This document shows positions 1-8,532 of a stretch of 64,000 nucleotides of DNA, piece after piece (the stretch's first letter is position 1; each line of letters begins with the position of its first letter). The DNA comes from Agromyces salentinus (GTDB lineage: Bacteria; Actinomycetota; Actinomycetes; Actinomycetales; Microbacteriaceae): positions 496,001 through 560,000 of the forward strand of contig NZ_WBIR01000001.1 of the NCBI RefSeq assembly GCF_009749395.1, read 5' to 3'. The position numbers were made by a program, and so were the translations under genes. The notes below the pieces were generated by a model that was not told where the DNA came from, made no database searches, and saw nothing but the letters and a program-made list of their open reading frames with translations.

Positions 1-3000
1 CGGCACCCAGCCGTGATGTCGAAGGGGTCGACAGCGACCGGGTCATCGTCGGCGGCGACGGTGCGTGGGCGCACTTCGAGCCGGTGAACTTCCACCGCAT
101 CGATGCACTCGCGCTGCGCGTCTCGGCACTGGTCGAGGGCGGCTCGATCGAGCTCCGCCAGGGCGGCGTCGACGGCGAGCTGCTCGCCACGGCGGAGGTG
201 CCGGCAACCGGCTCCACCCGCTTCACGGACGTGACGGTCGACACGAGCGCGTTCACGCGGGACACCATGGACCTGTACGTCGTCTTCCGGGGTGCCGAGA
301 TCAAGCTCAACTTCCTCGAGGCGATCGGCCAGGGCGCCTCGCCCACCGCGGCCCCGCAGGTCGCGATCACCTCGCCCGAGGCCGGCGTCGAGCTCGAGCC
401 CGGGGCGGATGTCACGGTGGAGGCCACCGCGACCGATTCGGGCGACGGCGTCGAGCAGGTCGAGTTCCTCGTCGACGGCGAGTCGATCGGGACCGACGAG
501 ACGTCACCGTACGCGGCGACCTGGACCGCACCCGAGGAGGGGCTCTACGAGCTCACCGCGGTGGCCACCAACGCGGCGGGCAAGTCGAAGACGTCGCGCA
601 TCGTCGTCGCGCAGGTCGGCGAGCTCTTCGGCGACCTCGTGCCGTTCACGAACGCCGACGGCACCTTCGAGCGCATCGGCGACGGTCGGTTCCGCATCTC
701 CGGCGCCGGCGACGACGCCTGGCAGGGCACCGACGAGTACTCGACGCTCTACGCACCCGCCGGCGGGGACGATGCCTGGGAGGCGGTCGTCAAGGTCGAC
801 GCCCAGCAGAACACCAACGGCGCGGCCAAGGCCGGACTCATCGTGCGCAACGACCTGACGCAGCCGGGCACCTCGCCGGGCTACGCGATGGTCGGCGTCC
901 GCCCGAGCGGCGGCATCGAGTTCCTCGCGGACCCAGACGGCAACGGGCAGCTGAACACCTCGGTGCAGGGCGGCACGACGAGCTACCCGACCTGGGTGAA
1001 GCTGAAGCGCGCGGGGGCGGACTACACCGCGTACTTCTCGAAGAACGGCACCACCTGGACCCAGGTGGGCGGCACCGTCAACCTGGCCGGGGCGGCCGCC
1101 GTCCAGGACGTGGGCATGTTCATGGTGTCCCACGCCACCGGCGCGGGCACGGTCGACTTCGCGGACTTCGCGATCGACACCGATCCGCAGGTTCCCGAGC
1201 CCGTGAAGCCGCTCGAACCCCTCGTCTGCGCGGCCGCGCCGCTCTCCGACGAGTTCGACGGTCCGGCGCTGGCACCCACGTGGGGCCTGCGCACCGCGGA
1301 CGGCGCGACGATCACGCAGTCCGGCGGCACGCTGAAGCTGCCGGTCGCCCCCGGTGACATCAACGAGGCCTCCCCGGGTCCGGTGAGCTTCGCGAGCAAG
1401 CCGCTGCCCACCGGCGCGTGGGAGGCGACGACGAAGATCACGCTGGCGCACACCTCGCACTGGCAGTGGGCCGGACTCGTCGTGCACCAGAGCGACAACG
1501 AGTACAACAAGCTCGGCTTCGTGCGCAACCAGAGCGGCGGCCGCTTCGTGGAGTTCCAGAGCGAGACCGGAGGCGCGCGCACCACGCCCGCTGCGCCGGC
1601 CCTGCCCGCGGACTTCCCGACGACCATCCATCTGAAGCTGACGAGCAACGGCACCGTCCTGACGGGCGCGTACTCGACCAATGGGGAGGCCTGGACCGCG
1701 CTCAACGGCCAGCTCCAGCTGAAGTCGAACGCGCGCATCGGCCTCATGGCGGCCGGCGACCTGGGCACCACCCCGGTCACCGCGCAGGCCGACTGGTTCC
1801 GGTTCAGCCCGGAGCCCGCGGCCGGCGCCCCGATCTCGGCGAACGACGGGTTCGACGGCACGGCCCTCGACGGCTGCCGCTGGGGCCAGAGCGTGCGGTA
1901 CGACTCGAACCACGCGAAGGTCGCCGACGGGCACCTCAAGATCACGACCCAGCCGGGCGACATCAACGGGACCAACCCGCTGTCGCCCAGCAACTTCATC
2001 CTCACGAAGGCACCGGAGGGCGATTGGGTCGCGACCACGAAGTTCAAGGCCCCGCTGAAGCACCGCTACCAGCTGGCCGGACTGATGATGTGGGCTGACG
2101 ACGACAACTACGTCAAGGCCGACGTCGTCGCCTACAACGCCCCCGGAAGCGCGCTCGACCTGCGGGCCGAGCTCGCCGGGGAGAAGGGCGCAGCCGGGAT
2201 CGGCAACCGCAACCTGAACATCGCCGACAGCACCGAGAGCGGGTACTGGTACATCCGGGTCACGAAGACCGGGAACCTGTACACGGCCGAGGTCAGCGAC
2301 GGCGGCGTGAACTGGACGCCGATCGGCGACACCGGCATCACGTTCGACCAGCCCCTCCGCGGACTCGGCCTGATGGCCATCGGTCCGCAGCAGGAGGAGC
2401 CCGTGGTCGTCGAGTTCGACTCCTTCGAGCTCGTCGCCGATCAGGAGGACACGACCGCTCCGGTGACCACGCTCGCCTGGACGCCGGCGGAGGCCGACGG
2501 AGAGGACGGCTGGTACCGGACGGCGCCGAGCTTCGCACTCGAGGCCTCGGATGCCGACGGCTCGGGCGTTGACTCGACCGAGTACGCGATCGACGGCGGC
2601 GAGTGGACGGCGTACGACGCACCGGTCGGGCTCACCGGCGAGGGCGAGGTCGTCGTGACCTTCCGCTCGACGGATGCCGCGGGCAACGTCGAGGCCACCG
2701 GGTCCGCCACGGTGCGGGTGGACACGGTCGCACCCGCGACCTCGGCGGGCGTCGAGGACGTCGACGGCGGCGTGCAGGTGACCCTCTCGGCCGCGGACGC
2801 CACCTCCGGGGTCGCGACGACGGAGGTCCGGGTCGACGGCGGGGAGTGGACGGCCTACGCCGAGCCGCTCGCGTTCACCGACTCGGCGGCGCACTCGATC
2901 GCCTACCGATCGACGGATGCCGCCGGCAACGTCGAGGCCGAGCAGGTGGTCGAGATCGAGCCCGCCCAGCTGGACCTGACGGTCGTGGTCACGAGCCGGT

Positions 3001-3245
3001 GCATCGCCGGCAAGGCGCAGCTGTCGGTCAAGGCGACGAACGGCGAGGACGTGCCGCTGTCGGTGGCCATCGCGTCGGCGTACGGCGAGAAGTCGTTCGC
3101 CACGGTCGCACCGGGCAAGAACGCGTTCCACACGTTCTCGACCCGTCTCGGCCAGATGCCGGCCGGTGACGTGAAGGTCACGGCCACCGCCGGTTCCACC
3201 ACGACGGAGCGCACGATCGCGTACGAGGCACTCGCCTGCGGCTGA
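1..3245 (+). CDS. Secreted multidomain carbohydrate-binding protein, C-terminal part
   Basis: The frame is open from the first bases, so the N-terminus lies outside the window. Visible domains in order: a CBM6-like beta-sandwich (to about nt 335), a bacterial Ig-like domain (about 345-615), three related concanavalin-A-like/DUF1349-type modules (about 630-1190, 1215-1815, 1840-2440; two begin with FDG and carry PGDIN), two OmpL47-type repeats with the STDAAGNVEA signature (about 2450-2970) and a short C-terminal beta domain. There is no LPXTG anchor and no catalytic domain in the visible part. In related actinobacterial proteins such tails follow ThuA or PQQ sugar-dehydrogenase domains, so a cell-surface role in carbohydrate turnover is inferred. 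The missing N-terminus would decide the enzyme class. Confidence 0.8.
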   Translation, partial: APSRDVEGVDSDRVIVGGDGAWAHFEPVNFHRIDALALRVSALVEGGSIELRQGGVDGELLATAEVPATGSTRFTDVTVDTSAFTRDTMDLYVVFRGAEIKLNFLEAIGQGASPTAAPQVAITSPEAGVELEPGADVTVEATATDSGDGVEQVEFLVDGESIGTDETSPYAATWTAPEEGLYELTAVATNAAGKSKTSRIVVAQVGELFGDLVPFTNADGTFERIGDGRFRISGAGDDAWQGTDEYSTLYAPAGGDDAWEAVVKVDAQQNTNGAAKAGLIVRNDLTQPGTSPGYAMVGVRPSGGIEFLADPDGNGQLNTSVQGGTTSYPTWVKLKRAGADYTAYFSKNGTTWTQVGGTVNLAGAAAVQDVGMFMVSHATGAGTVDFADFAIDTDPQVPEPVKPLEPLVCAAAPLSDEFDGPALAPTWGLRTADGATITQSGGTLKLPVAPGDINEASPGPVSFASKPLPTGAWEATTKITLAHTSHWQWAGLVVHQSDNEYNKLGFVRNQSGGRFVEFQSETGGARTTPAAPALPADFPTTIHLKLTSNGTVLTGAYSTNGEAWTALNGQLQLKSNARIGLMAAGDLGTTPVTAQADWFRFSPEPAAGAPISANDGFDGTALDGCRWGQSVRYDSNHAKVADGHLKITTQPGDINGTNPLSPSNFILTKAPEGDWVATTKFKAPLKHRYQLAGLMMWADDDNYVKADVVAYNAPGSALDLRAELAGEKGAAGIGNRNLNIADSTESGYWYIRVTKTGNLYTAEVSDGGVNWTPIGDTGITFDQPLRGLGLMAIGPQQEEPVVVEFDSFELVADQEDTTAPVTTLAWTPAEADGEDGWYRTAPSFALEASDADGSGVDSTEYAIDGGEWTAYDAPVGLTGEGEVVVTFRSTDAAGNVEATGSATVRVDTVAPATSAGVEDVDGGVQVTLSAADATSGVATTEVRVDGGEWTAYAEPLAFTDSAAHSIAYRSTDAAGNVEAEQVVEIEPAQLDLTVVVTSRCIAGKAQLSVKATNGEDVPLSVAIASAYGEKSFATVAPGKNAFHTFSTRLGQMPAGDVKVTATAGSTTTERTIAYEALACG

Positions 3246-3254
3246 TCCACGCAA

Positions 3255-3287
3255 CCGGGGCGGCCGTCCATCGGCCGGCCGCCCCGG
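3255..3287 (+). terminator. Rho-independent-like hairpin after the surface protein gene
   Basis: A perfect 12-bp G+C stem (3255-3266 pairs with 3276-3287) with a 9-nt loop begins 10 nt after the TGA stop. No U-tract follows, which is common for actinobacterial terminators. Confidence 0.65.
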
Positions 3288-3335
3288 GGCATCCGCACCC
3301 CTTCCAGGCACACCACCCGAGAAACAGAGGATCCA

Positions 3336-3965
3336 ATGACGAAATCCACCCTCCGACTCGCCGCCATCACGGCCGCGACCGGCGCGCTGCTGCTGGCCGG
3401 CAACGTCGGCATCGCGGTCGCCGAGGAGCAGCACGGCGGCGGCGAGGTCGACGTGAACGTCGCCATCACCGAGATCACCGAGCCGGGCGTGCTCGCCATG
3501 AGCATCGCCGGCACCGAGGTCAGCCTCACCGAGAACGGCTCCGAGGAGCTCGTGCGCCAGTTCACCGGCACGCTGCCCACGGTCACGATCACCGACACCC
3601 GCACGGCCGAGGAGATCCCCGAGGGGGCCGCCTGGTACGTGCTGGGCACCGCCACGGCCTTCGCCGGGGACGCCGGCCAGGAGCCGATCGGGGCCGGCCA
3701 CCTCGGCTGGGCACCCGCGCTCGTCGACGGCGGCGACTCCGGGCTGGTCGCCGCGGGCGACGCGGTCGAGACGGTGCTCGACGACGACGCCGCGCCCGAC
3801 AACGTCGGCCTGGTCGACCAGGAACTGTTCGCGAGCGCCTACGACTCGGGCGAGATCGCTCCCGAGGGTTCGTGGACCGCGAACGCGGACCTCTTCCTGC
3901 GCACCCCCGCCACCGTCGACGCGGGCCAGTACACGGGAACCATCACGCTCTCACTGTTCGAGTAG
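3336..3965 (+). CDS. Small secreted protein of unknown function
   Basis: 209 residues with a Sec signal peptide (basic start, hydrophobic core LLLAGNVGIAVA, cleavage probably near AVAEE, residue about 30). The mature part is acidic and predicted mostly beta. It has no cysteine, no sortase motif and no catalytic signature. The C-terminus (YTGTITLSLFE) recalls the last strand of WxL-type surface domains, but the W-x-L motif is absent, so that is only a resemblance. A GAGG Shine-Dalgarno precedes the ATG. It follows the large surface protein in the same direction after a hairpin and may be a partner of it; that is inference. Confidence 0.75.
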   Translation: MTKSTLRLAAITAATGALLLAGNVGIAVAEEQHGGGEVDVNVAITEITEPGVLAMSIAGTEVSLTENGSEELVRQFTGTLPTVTITDTRTAEEIPEGAAWYVLGTATAFAGDAGQEPIGAGHLGWAPALVDGGDSGLVAAGDAVETVLDDDAAPDNVGLVDQELFASAYDSGEIAPEGSWTANADLFLRTPATVDAGQYTGTITLSLFE

Positions 3966-3977
3966 TCGCAACCGCCG

Positions 3978-4018
3978 AGCGGATGCCGCGGGCGCCTTGT
4001 GCGTCCGCGGCATCCGCT
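3978..4018. terminator. Bidirectional terminator hairpin built from the GCGGATGCCGCG word
   Basis: A perfect 14-bp inverted repeat (3978-3991 with 4005-4018) with a 13-nt loop lies between two convergent genes. Each arm contains the genome's over-represented word GGATGCC. Confidence 0.7.
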
Positions 4019-4074
4019 TCGTTGTCGGTGCGCTCGTCGGCGCCCATGGCCGATGCCGGGTCTCGGCACCGCCG

Positions 4075-5337
4075 TCATCCGATGCGGTAGAACCGCCAGA
4101 ACGGGTTCTCGATGCCGAGCACGTCCACCCGCTCGAATCCGGCCTCGAGCGCCCAGCGGCGAAGGGTGGGCGCGCGCAGCACGGTGCCGTTCGCGATGCC
4201 GTGCGACTCCGCCGTGGTGGCCGGGAGGCAGTGCAGCACGCTCATCGCGTAGAGCATGCGCTCGACCGGGTCGGCGTTCGGCCCGAACTCGTCGGCGACC
4301 CGCTCGTCCGCCACGAGCAGCGCTCCCCCATCGGCGAGCGCCTCGCGGAACGCCCCCAGCGCCCGCGCGGGCATGCCCATGTCGTGCAGCGCCTCGAAGA
4401 CCGTGACGAGGTCGAACCCCGCGGCCGCGTCGATCGCAGCCGCGGCCGCTCGCACGGCATCGGCATCGGCGGCGTCGCCGACGAGGAACGCGACGCGGTC
4501 GGCGACGCCGGCGGCAGCGGCGTGTTCGCGCGCCTCCGTGATCGAGGCCACGTCGAGATCGAGGCCCACCACGCGCGCCTTCGGGAACGCGGTCGCGAGC
4601 GCGATCGTCGACCAGCCGGTGCCGCAGCCGACGTCGAATACGGTGCCGCCGTGTTCGAGCACGGCGGCGCGGTCGGGCAGCGCATGGACCCAGTCCCGCA
4701 TGGCGTTGTGGAACCCCGGCCGGTTGAGGGCGTTGAGTCCATGGCGGAGCTCTGACCCGTATGCCTCGAAGGCGACGCCCCGACCGTACGGGAAGTCGGC
4801 GACCACCGCCGGGAACGCCAGCGCCACGCCGGCGAGCACGCCCGCAGCGGGAGCGACGTGGCCGGGGTGCAACTCCTCGATCAGGCCCGGTACGTGGTGG
4901 GACGGAAGCGAGAACGACCGTGCGTCGGCTCCCGACTCGGCGCCGATGTCGGCGTCGGTCTCGGCGTCGAGGAGACCGGCCGCGGCCTGCTGCTCCAGCC
5001 ACTCCCGTGCGTACCGCGGGGCGATGCCGGTGGCGACGGCGAGCTCCATGGGATTCAGCGCGCCGCGTTCGTGGAGTGCCCGGTAGAGGCCGAACCTGCG
5101 ACCGAGCTCGATGGTGAACAGGGTCGTGGCCGAACCGAGCATGCCGATGAGCTGCTCGGCGAACTCGCCGACGCGGACGGCCTCCGGATGGACGACGGCA
5201 GCGTCGCCCTCCACGACGGCGAACGACATGCGCTCGGGATCGGTGGCGAAGGCCTGCAGGCCGTCGTTGATTTCGGTGTCTACGACGGCGGACGACATCG
5301 TCGAGTCGGATGAGGGGCTGGTCAGGGTTTCGGACAT
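4075..5337 (-). CDS. SAM-dependent methyltransferase with N-terminal winged helix
   Basis: 420 residues. The N-terminal half holds a dimerisation/winged-helix region (LGRRFGLYRALHERGALNPM). It is followed by a class I methyltransferase Rossmann domain with motif I DVGCGTGWST, the acidic motif II VVGLDLD and a later DLVTVFEALHDMG segment. The layout resembles the actinobacterial Rv2258c-type methyltransferases; the substrate cannot be read from sequence. I chose the ATG of MSETL because AGGAAAG lies 6-7 nt upstream; an in-frame ATG 23 codons earlier has no ribosome binding site. It lies downstream of, and in the same direction as, the hydrolase-LuxR gene, with a 174-nt gap. Confidence 0.85.
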   Translation of the reverse strand: MSETLTSPSSDSTMSSAVVDTEINDGLQAFATDPERMSFAVVEGDAAVVHPEAVRVGEFAEQLIGMLGSATTLFTIELGRRFGLYRALHERGALNPMELAVATGIAPRYAREWLEQQAAAGLLDAETDADIGAESGADARSFSLPSHHVPGLIEELHPGHVAPAAGVLAGVALAFPAVVADFPYGRGVAFEAYGSELRHGLNALNRPGFHNAMRDWVHALPDRAAVLEHGGTVFDVGCGTGWSTIALATAFPKARVVGLDLDVASITEAREHAAAAGVADRVAFLVGDAADADAVRAAAAAIDAAAGFDLVTVFEALHDMGMPARALGAFREALADGGALLVADERVADEFGPNADPVERMLYAMSVLHCLPATTAESHGIANGTVLRAPTLRRWALEAGFERVDVLGIENPFWRFYRIG

Positions 5338-5511
5338 CTCGTCTTTCCTTGCTGGTTCCGTGCTGCGCGATTGTGCGGCACTGCATGCAAGTGAACGCCG
5401 AAGCACCGGCGGCCGAATCGCCGGTTCCGGCCAATCTCACATGGCCGGAATGGGCCAGCGCCCGGGCGGGTGGACACGCCTGAGGTCGGACACCCGACGG
5501 CGCCTCGAGCC

Positions 5512-6597
5512 TCAGATGACCTCGTTGCGCAGCGCCCACGCTGCTGCGGCGGTGCGCGAGGGAACGTCGAGCTTCAGCCGGATGTTGGCGATATGGCGGT
5601 GCACCGTGTGCGTGGACAGCATGAGCCTCGCCGCGATCTCACCGTCGGTGCGTCCCATGGCCACCAGCCGGAGCACCTCTCGCTCGCGATCGGTCAGACG
5701 CGCGGAAGGCGAGCCGGAACGGGCTCCGGTAGCGCCACCCGCGTCACCGCGTGCTCCACCGCGCGCCGGCTCGGGCTCGACCGGGGCGCCGAGGAATGAC
5801 AGCGTCGCGCGCACCACGGCGTCGGCGTCGCCGCGCCACGGGAAGTGGTCGTCGCCCTGGAGTTCGACGAAGCGGGAGCCGCGGATGCGGCGGGCGAGGT
5901 CTTTGCCGAGGGCGTACGGGATGGCACGGTCGCTGCGACGGTGCAGGACGAGGGTGGGCGCGAGCACGTCGCCGAGGTGCCCCGTCGCGTCGAAGTCGTA
6001 GACCGCCCGCAGGGACGCGAGCGCGACCTCCCTCGAGGCCGAGCGCCGCTGGAACTCGACGAACTCCGCCCGCTCCTCGGCCGTCGCGTCGGGCAGGAAG
6101 AGATCGGCGAGCACCCGTGAGCCGAGGCCCCAGTGCTGGTCGATGACCCCGAGCATGGCCTCCCGGGCGGCCGGAGGTGCGAGGTCCGCACCGCGGGCGT
6201 ACGCGCCGTAGAGGACGAGCGCGTCGACCCGATCGGGATGCCTCGCGGCGAAGAGCGAGGCGACGCCCGCGCCCGAGGATGCCCCGAAGAGCGCCACCCG
6301 TCCCGGCGCGGCCTCGTCGATGAGCGCCTCGAGGATCTCGAACTCCTCCTCGAGGGAGCGTGCGGGCAGCCCGCCCCGGTCGGATACCCCGGTGCCGGGC
6401 CGGTCGTACCGGATGACGGTGCGATGCCGCGCAAGTGCCGACGTGAACCGGCGGAAACCGGCGTTGCGCCAGTCGAGCTCGAGGTGGCTCGACCACCACC
6501 CGCCGATGACGAGCGGGGGGCCATCGCCGACGGCCGCCCACGCGATGGAGGCGCCGGCATGGTCGGCGTAGCGGACGACCTGATCCTCGGGATCCAC
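5512..6597 (-). CDS. Alpha/beta hydrolase fused to a LuxR-type DNA-binding domain
   Basis: 361 residues. Residues about 20-275 form an alpha/beta hydrolase fold with nucleophile elbow GASSG, a late acid in RSDRAIPY and the catalytic histidine in GDDHFPW. After a Pro/Ala/Gly linker, residues about 300-361 are a LuxR/GerE helix-turn-helix (LTDREREVLRLVA, then STHTVHRHIANIRLKL). The likely role is a cytoplasmic one-component regulator whose hydrolase-like domain senses or cleaves a ligand. The triad looks intact, so catalysis is possible. The start is GTG, 6 nt downstream of a TAGACT -10-like hexamer, suggesting a leaderless mRNA. Confidence 0.88.
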   Translation of the reverse strand: MDPEDQVVRYADHAGASIAWAAVGDGPPLVIGGWWSSHLELDWRNAGFRRFTSALARHRTVIRYDRPGTGVSDRGGLPARSLEEEFEILEALIDEAAPGRVALFGASSGAGVASLFAARHPDRVDALVLYGAYARGADLAPPAAREAMLGVIDQHWGLGSRVLADLFLPDATAEERAEFVEFQRRSASREVALASLRAVYDFDATGHLGDVLAPTLVLHRRSDRAIPYALGKDLARRIRGSRFVELQGDDHFPWRGDADAVVRATLSFLGAPVEPEPARGGARGDAGGATGARSGSPSARLTDREREVLRLVAMGRTDGEIAARLMLSTHTVHRHIANIRLKLDVPSRTAAAAWALRNEVI

Positions 6598-6603
6598 GGC
6601 CCG

Positions 6604-6609
6604 AGTCTA
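6604..6609 (-). promoter_or_regulatory. -10-like hexamer TAGACT, leaderless promoter of the hydrolase-LuxR gene
   Basis: The minus-strand hexamer lies 6 nt before the GTG start and no Shine-Dalgarno is present. Confidence 0.4.
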
Positions 6610-6717
6610 GGGCGGCACCCCTCCGTCCGTGCGGGCGGGCCGTGGCGATGCATCCGCCCGCCGTGTCCGTCCGGCGTATCCAGGCGTGGCGCAGGGGTGT
6701 CGTACAGGGTCGCGACA

Positions 6718-6723
6718 TACCGT
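6718..6723 (+). promoter_or_regulatory. -10-like hexamer TACCGT, leaderless promoter of the amidase gene
   Basis: The hexamer lies 7 nt before the ATG at 6731. GAGGGG touches the ATG, too close to act as a Shine-Dalgarno. Confidence 0.35.
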
Positions 6724-6730
6724 CGAGGGG

Positions 6731-7444
6731 ATGCCGAACCCCACGCACACCCGAGCCTTCCGCCGCCGCCGAGCCCTGGTGCTCGTCGCGGTCGCGACCG
6801 CCCTGTCCCTGCTCTGCGGATTCGTCGCCATCGGCTGGGCGTCCTCGGTCCCGTCGTCCCAGGGCTCGACTGGCCGCGGCGAGGACACCACGACGGTCGA
6901 GGCCGGCACCGCGGACGCCGCCGAGGACACCGGCGCCCAGCTCGACTGGGCCTCGCTGAACCCCGCCGTGACCGCGCAGATGACCTACGTGCAGGAGCAC
7001 TGGGACAGCACCGAGAGCGAGGAGTACGGCTTCATCGAGGAGAACGACTGCATGGCGTTCACGAGCCAGTCCCTGCTCGCCCGCGGCTGGATCGAGGACG
7101 ACGAGTGGTGGTACGCCGTGGGCGACGGCTACACGAGCGCGCCGGCGTGGCGCAGTTCCACCGCCTTCATGGAGTACCTCGAGGAGCACCCGGAGAAGGC
7201 GACGCCGCTCACCGACGCCCAGCGCGACCAGGTGAAGGTCGGCGACGTCGTGCAGTTCGACTGGGACCTCTCCGGCGACCGGGACCACACGGGCATCGTG
7301 ACGGCGATCGTCGTGGGCGATGACGGCGCGATCGACATCGAGTACGCGGGCCACACGGACCCCACGTGGGACCGCTCGGTCGACTGGTCGATCACCGAGC
7401 AGCATCCGGGCGCCTCGGCGACCTACTGGAGCATCGCCGACTGA
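6731..7444 (+). CDS. Membrane-anchored putative amidase (Amidase_6-like)
   Basis: 237 residues. One N-terminal transmembrane helix (about residues 15-38) is followed by an acidic Thr/Ala linker and an extracellular catalytic domain. NDCMAFTSQSLLARGW fits the Cys-containing N-D-C-x-x-F-x-S-Q core of the Amidase_6 cysteine peptidase fold. DHTGIV supplies the probable catalytic histidine. Conserved tryptophans (DEWWY, APAWRS) fit the family. The expected role is cell-wall peptide or amide hydrolysis outside the membrane. Divergent from the hydrolase-LuxR gene, 130 bp between them. The start fits the -10 element just upstream. Confidence 0.78.
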   Translation: MPNPTHTRAFRRRRALVLVAVATALSLLCGFVAIGWASSVPSSQGSTGRGEDTTTVEAGTADAAEDTGAQLDWASLNPAVTAQMTYVQEHWDSTESEEYGFIEENDCMAFTSQSLLARGWIEDDEWWYAVGDGYTSAPAWRSSTAFMEYLEEHPEKATPLTDAQRDQVKVGDVVQFDWDLSGDRDHTGIVTAIVVGDDGAIDIEYAGHTDPTWDRSVDWSITEQHPGASATYWSIAD

Positions 7445-7462
7445 GCCGGCCCGCCTGACCCG

Positions 7463-7849
7463 TCAGCGGATGGCGGCGAGCTCGCGCTCGAGGGCGTTCG
7501 CGTAGGCGCCGACGATCGGCGTGCTGCGCGCGCCGAGCCAGATCGCGATCTCGGTGCCGCCCTCGGGGCGCATCCACTCGTCGAGCCAGGCGTCCACCGC
7601 GGTCACGAGCGCCTCGCCGCGGGGCACCACGGTGCCGGAGCGGTGCTCGCGGAACACCCAGTGCACGGCGATGCCCGCCGGCGCCTCGATCGGCGCGATC
7701 TGCATGGCGTTGACCGCCTCGATCAGCACGATGCCGGTCGCGTTCGGGGCGCAGTCGGCGAGCCGCGACCGGATCGACGCCACGTCGCCGGTGTCGCCCG
7801 CGAAGAGCATGGTCGGGCCCGGCGTGCGCGGTCGCATGCGGCTCACCAT
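7463..7849 (-). CDS. SIP-domain (siderophore-interacting) protein, 5' end uncertain
   Basis: 128 residues from the ATG at 7849. The sequence resembles the NAD(P)H-binding C-terminal domain of siderophore-interacting ferric reductases (TMLFAGDTGDVASIRS, ATGIVLIEAVNA, HWVFRE, IAIWLGA). The FAD-binding N-terminal domain is absent, as in the small stand-alone SIP proteins of actinobacteria. In-frame sequence upstream also looks coding (HLGRFRPYGGGAP) but has no start codon before a TGA. Removing one G from the GGG at 7912-7914 would join it to the ATG at 7919, beside the DtxR box. The gene is therefore either started internally (GGGGG near 7849) or frameshifted. Role in iron release from siderophores is inferred from domain and operator. 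Confidence 0.65.
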   Translation of the reverse strand: MVSRMRPRTPGPTMLFAGDTGDVASIRSRLADCAPNATGIVLIEAVNAMQIAPIEAPAGIAVHWVFREHRSGTVVPRGEALVTAVDAWLDEWMRPEGGTEIAIWLGARSTPIVGAYANALERELAAIR

Positions 7850-7920
7850 CGGGGCACCCCCGCCGTACGGACGGAATCGGCCGAGATGAGGGTGAGGGAA
7901 GGCATGCGCACGGGTTCATC

Positions 7921-7939
7921 TTAGGTAAGGCTTACCTCC
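7921..7939. promoter_or_regulatory. DtxR/IdeR iron-dependent repressor box
   Basis: TTAGGTAAGGCTTACCTCC matches the 19-bp consensus TWAGGTWAGSCTWACCTWA at 17 of 19 positions. It abuts the ATG at 7919 of the extended SIP frame and lies between that gene and the divergent ridA. Repression by the iron-loaded regulator when iron is plentiful is the expected logic. Confidence 0.85.
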
Positions 7940-8043
7940 TCGGCAAGGCCGACCGGGCAAGGTCACAGGTTCCGGATGCCGCGATCCGGACGGACGACCG
8001 GTGCGCCGTCCTCGAGGGGCTGGCGGATGTCGGTGGGCCGGCG

Positions 8044-8049
8044 TAGACC
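8044..8049 (+). promoter_or_regulatory. -10-like hexamer TAGACC before the RidA gene
   Basis: It lies 6 nt upstream of the ATG at 8056 and no Shine-Dalgarno is visible. Confidence 0.3.
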
Positions 8050-8055
8050 GGACGC

Positions 8056-8448
8056 ATGGAGATCACGCACCTCAATCCGGAATCGATGCACTCCAGCCCG
8101 GCCTTCAGCCAGGGAGTGCTGGTCAGCGGACCGCACAGCACGCTGTACGTGGGCGGTCAGAACGGGCGCAATCCCGACGGCAGCGTCGTCGAGGGGGGCC
8201 TCGGACCCCAGACCGTCAGGGCGCTCGAGAACGTCCTCACCGTCCTCGCCGAAGCCGGCGCCGACCAGACCAACGTCGTGTCGATGACCATCACGCTCGC
8301 AGGCGGCGCCGACGCGAACGAGGGCTTCGCCGCATCCGCGGAGGTCTGGGGCCGGCATCGCACGACGGTGCAGGTGAACCAGGTCGCGGCGCTCGCGAAC
8401 CCCGAGTTCCTCGTCGAGGTGAGTGCGGTGGCCGTGCTCCCGGCCTGA
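8056..8448 (+). CDS. RidA/YjgF family enamine/imine deaminase
   Basis: 130 residues, the normal RidA length. STLYVGGQNGRNPDG, QTVRALENVLTVLAEAGAD and the C-terminal LVEVSAVAVLP fit the family. RidA proteins hydrolyse reactive enamine/imine intermediates from PLP enzymes in the cytosol. The canonical active-site arginine near the C-terminus is not obvious: the region reads QVNQVAALANPEFLVEVSAVAV. It may therefore belong to a Rid subgroup without deaminase activity. Transcribed alone, divergent from the SIP gene. Confidence 0.82.
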   Translation: MEITHLNPESMHSSPAFSQGVLVSGPHSTLYVGGQNGRNPDGSVVEGGLGPQTVRALENVLTVLAEAGADQTNVVSMTITLAGGADANEGFAASAEVWGRHRTTVQVNQVAALANPEFLVEVSAVAVLPA

Positions 8449-8532
8449 GCGGCGGGTCCGGCCAATCCGCCAGGGCGCCCGCGTCGAACCACCTTCCAGC
8501 GGGAGAACGTCCCGCATGCGACGGAGGCCGAC

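Noticed and set aside
504..3701. A 1065-codon minus-strand frame over the first two genes
   Set aside because: It runs across two well-supported plus-strand genes and a terminator, and shows only compositional bias.
7392..7919. 175-codon minus frame starting at the ATG next to the iron box
   Set aside because: Beyond the first codons it is a low-information shadow; the SIP-like protein is in the other frame. The ATG itself is discussed as the possible original start.
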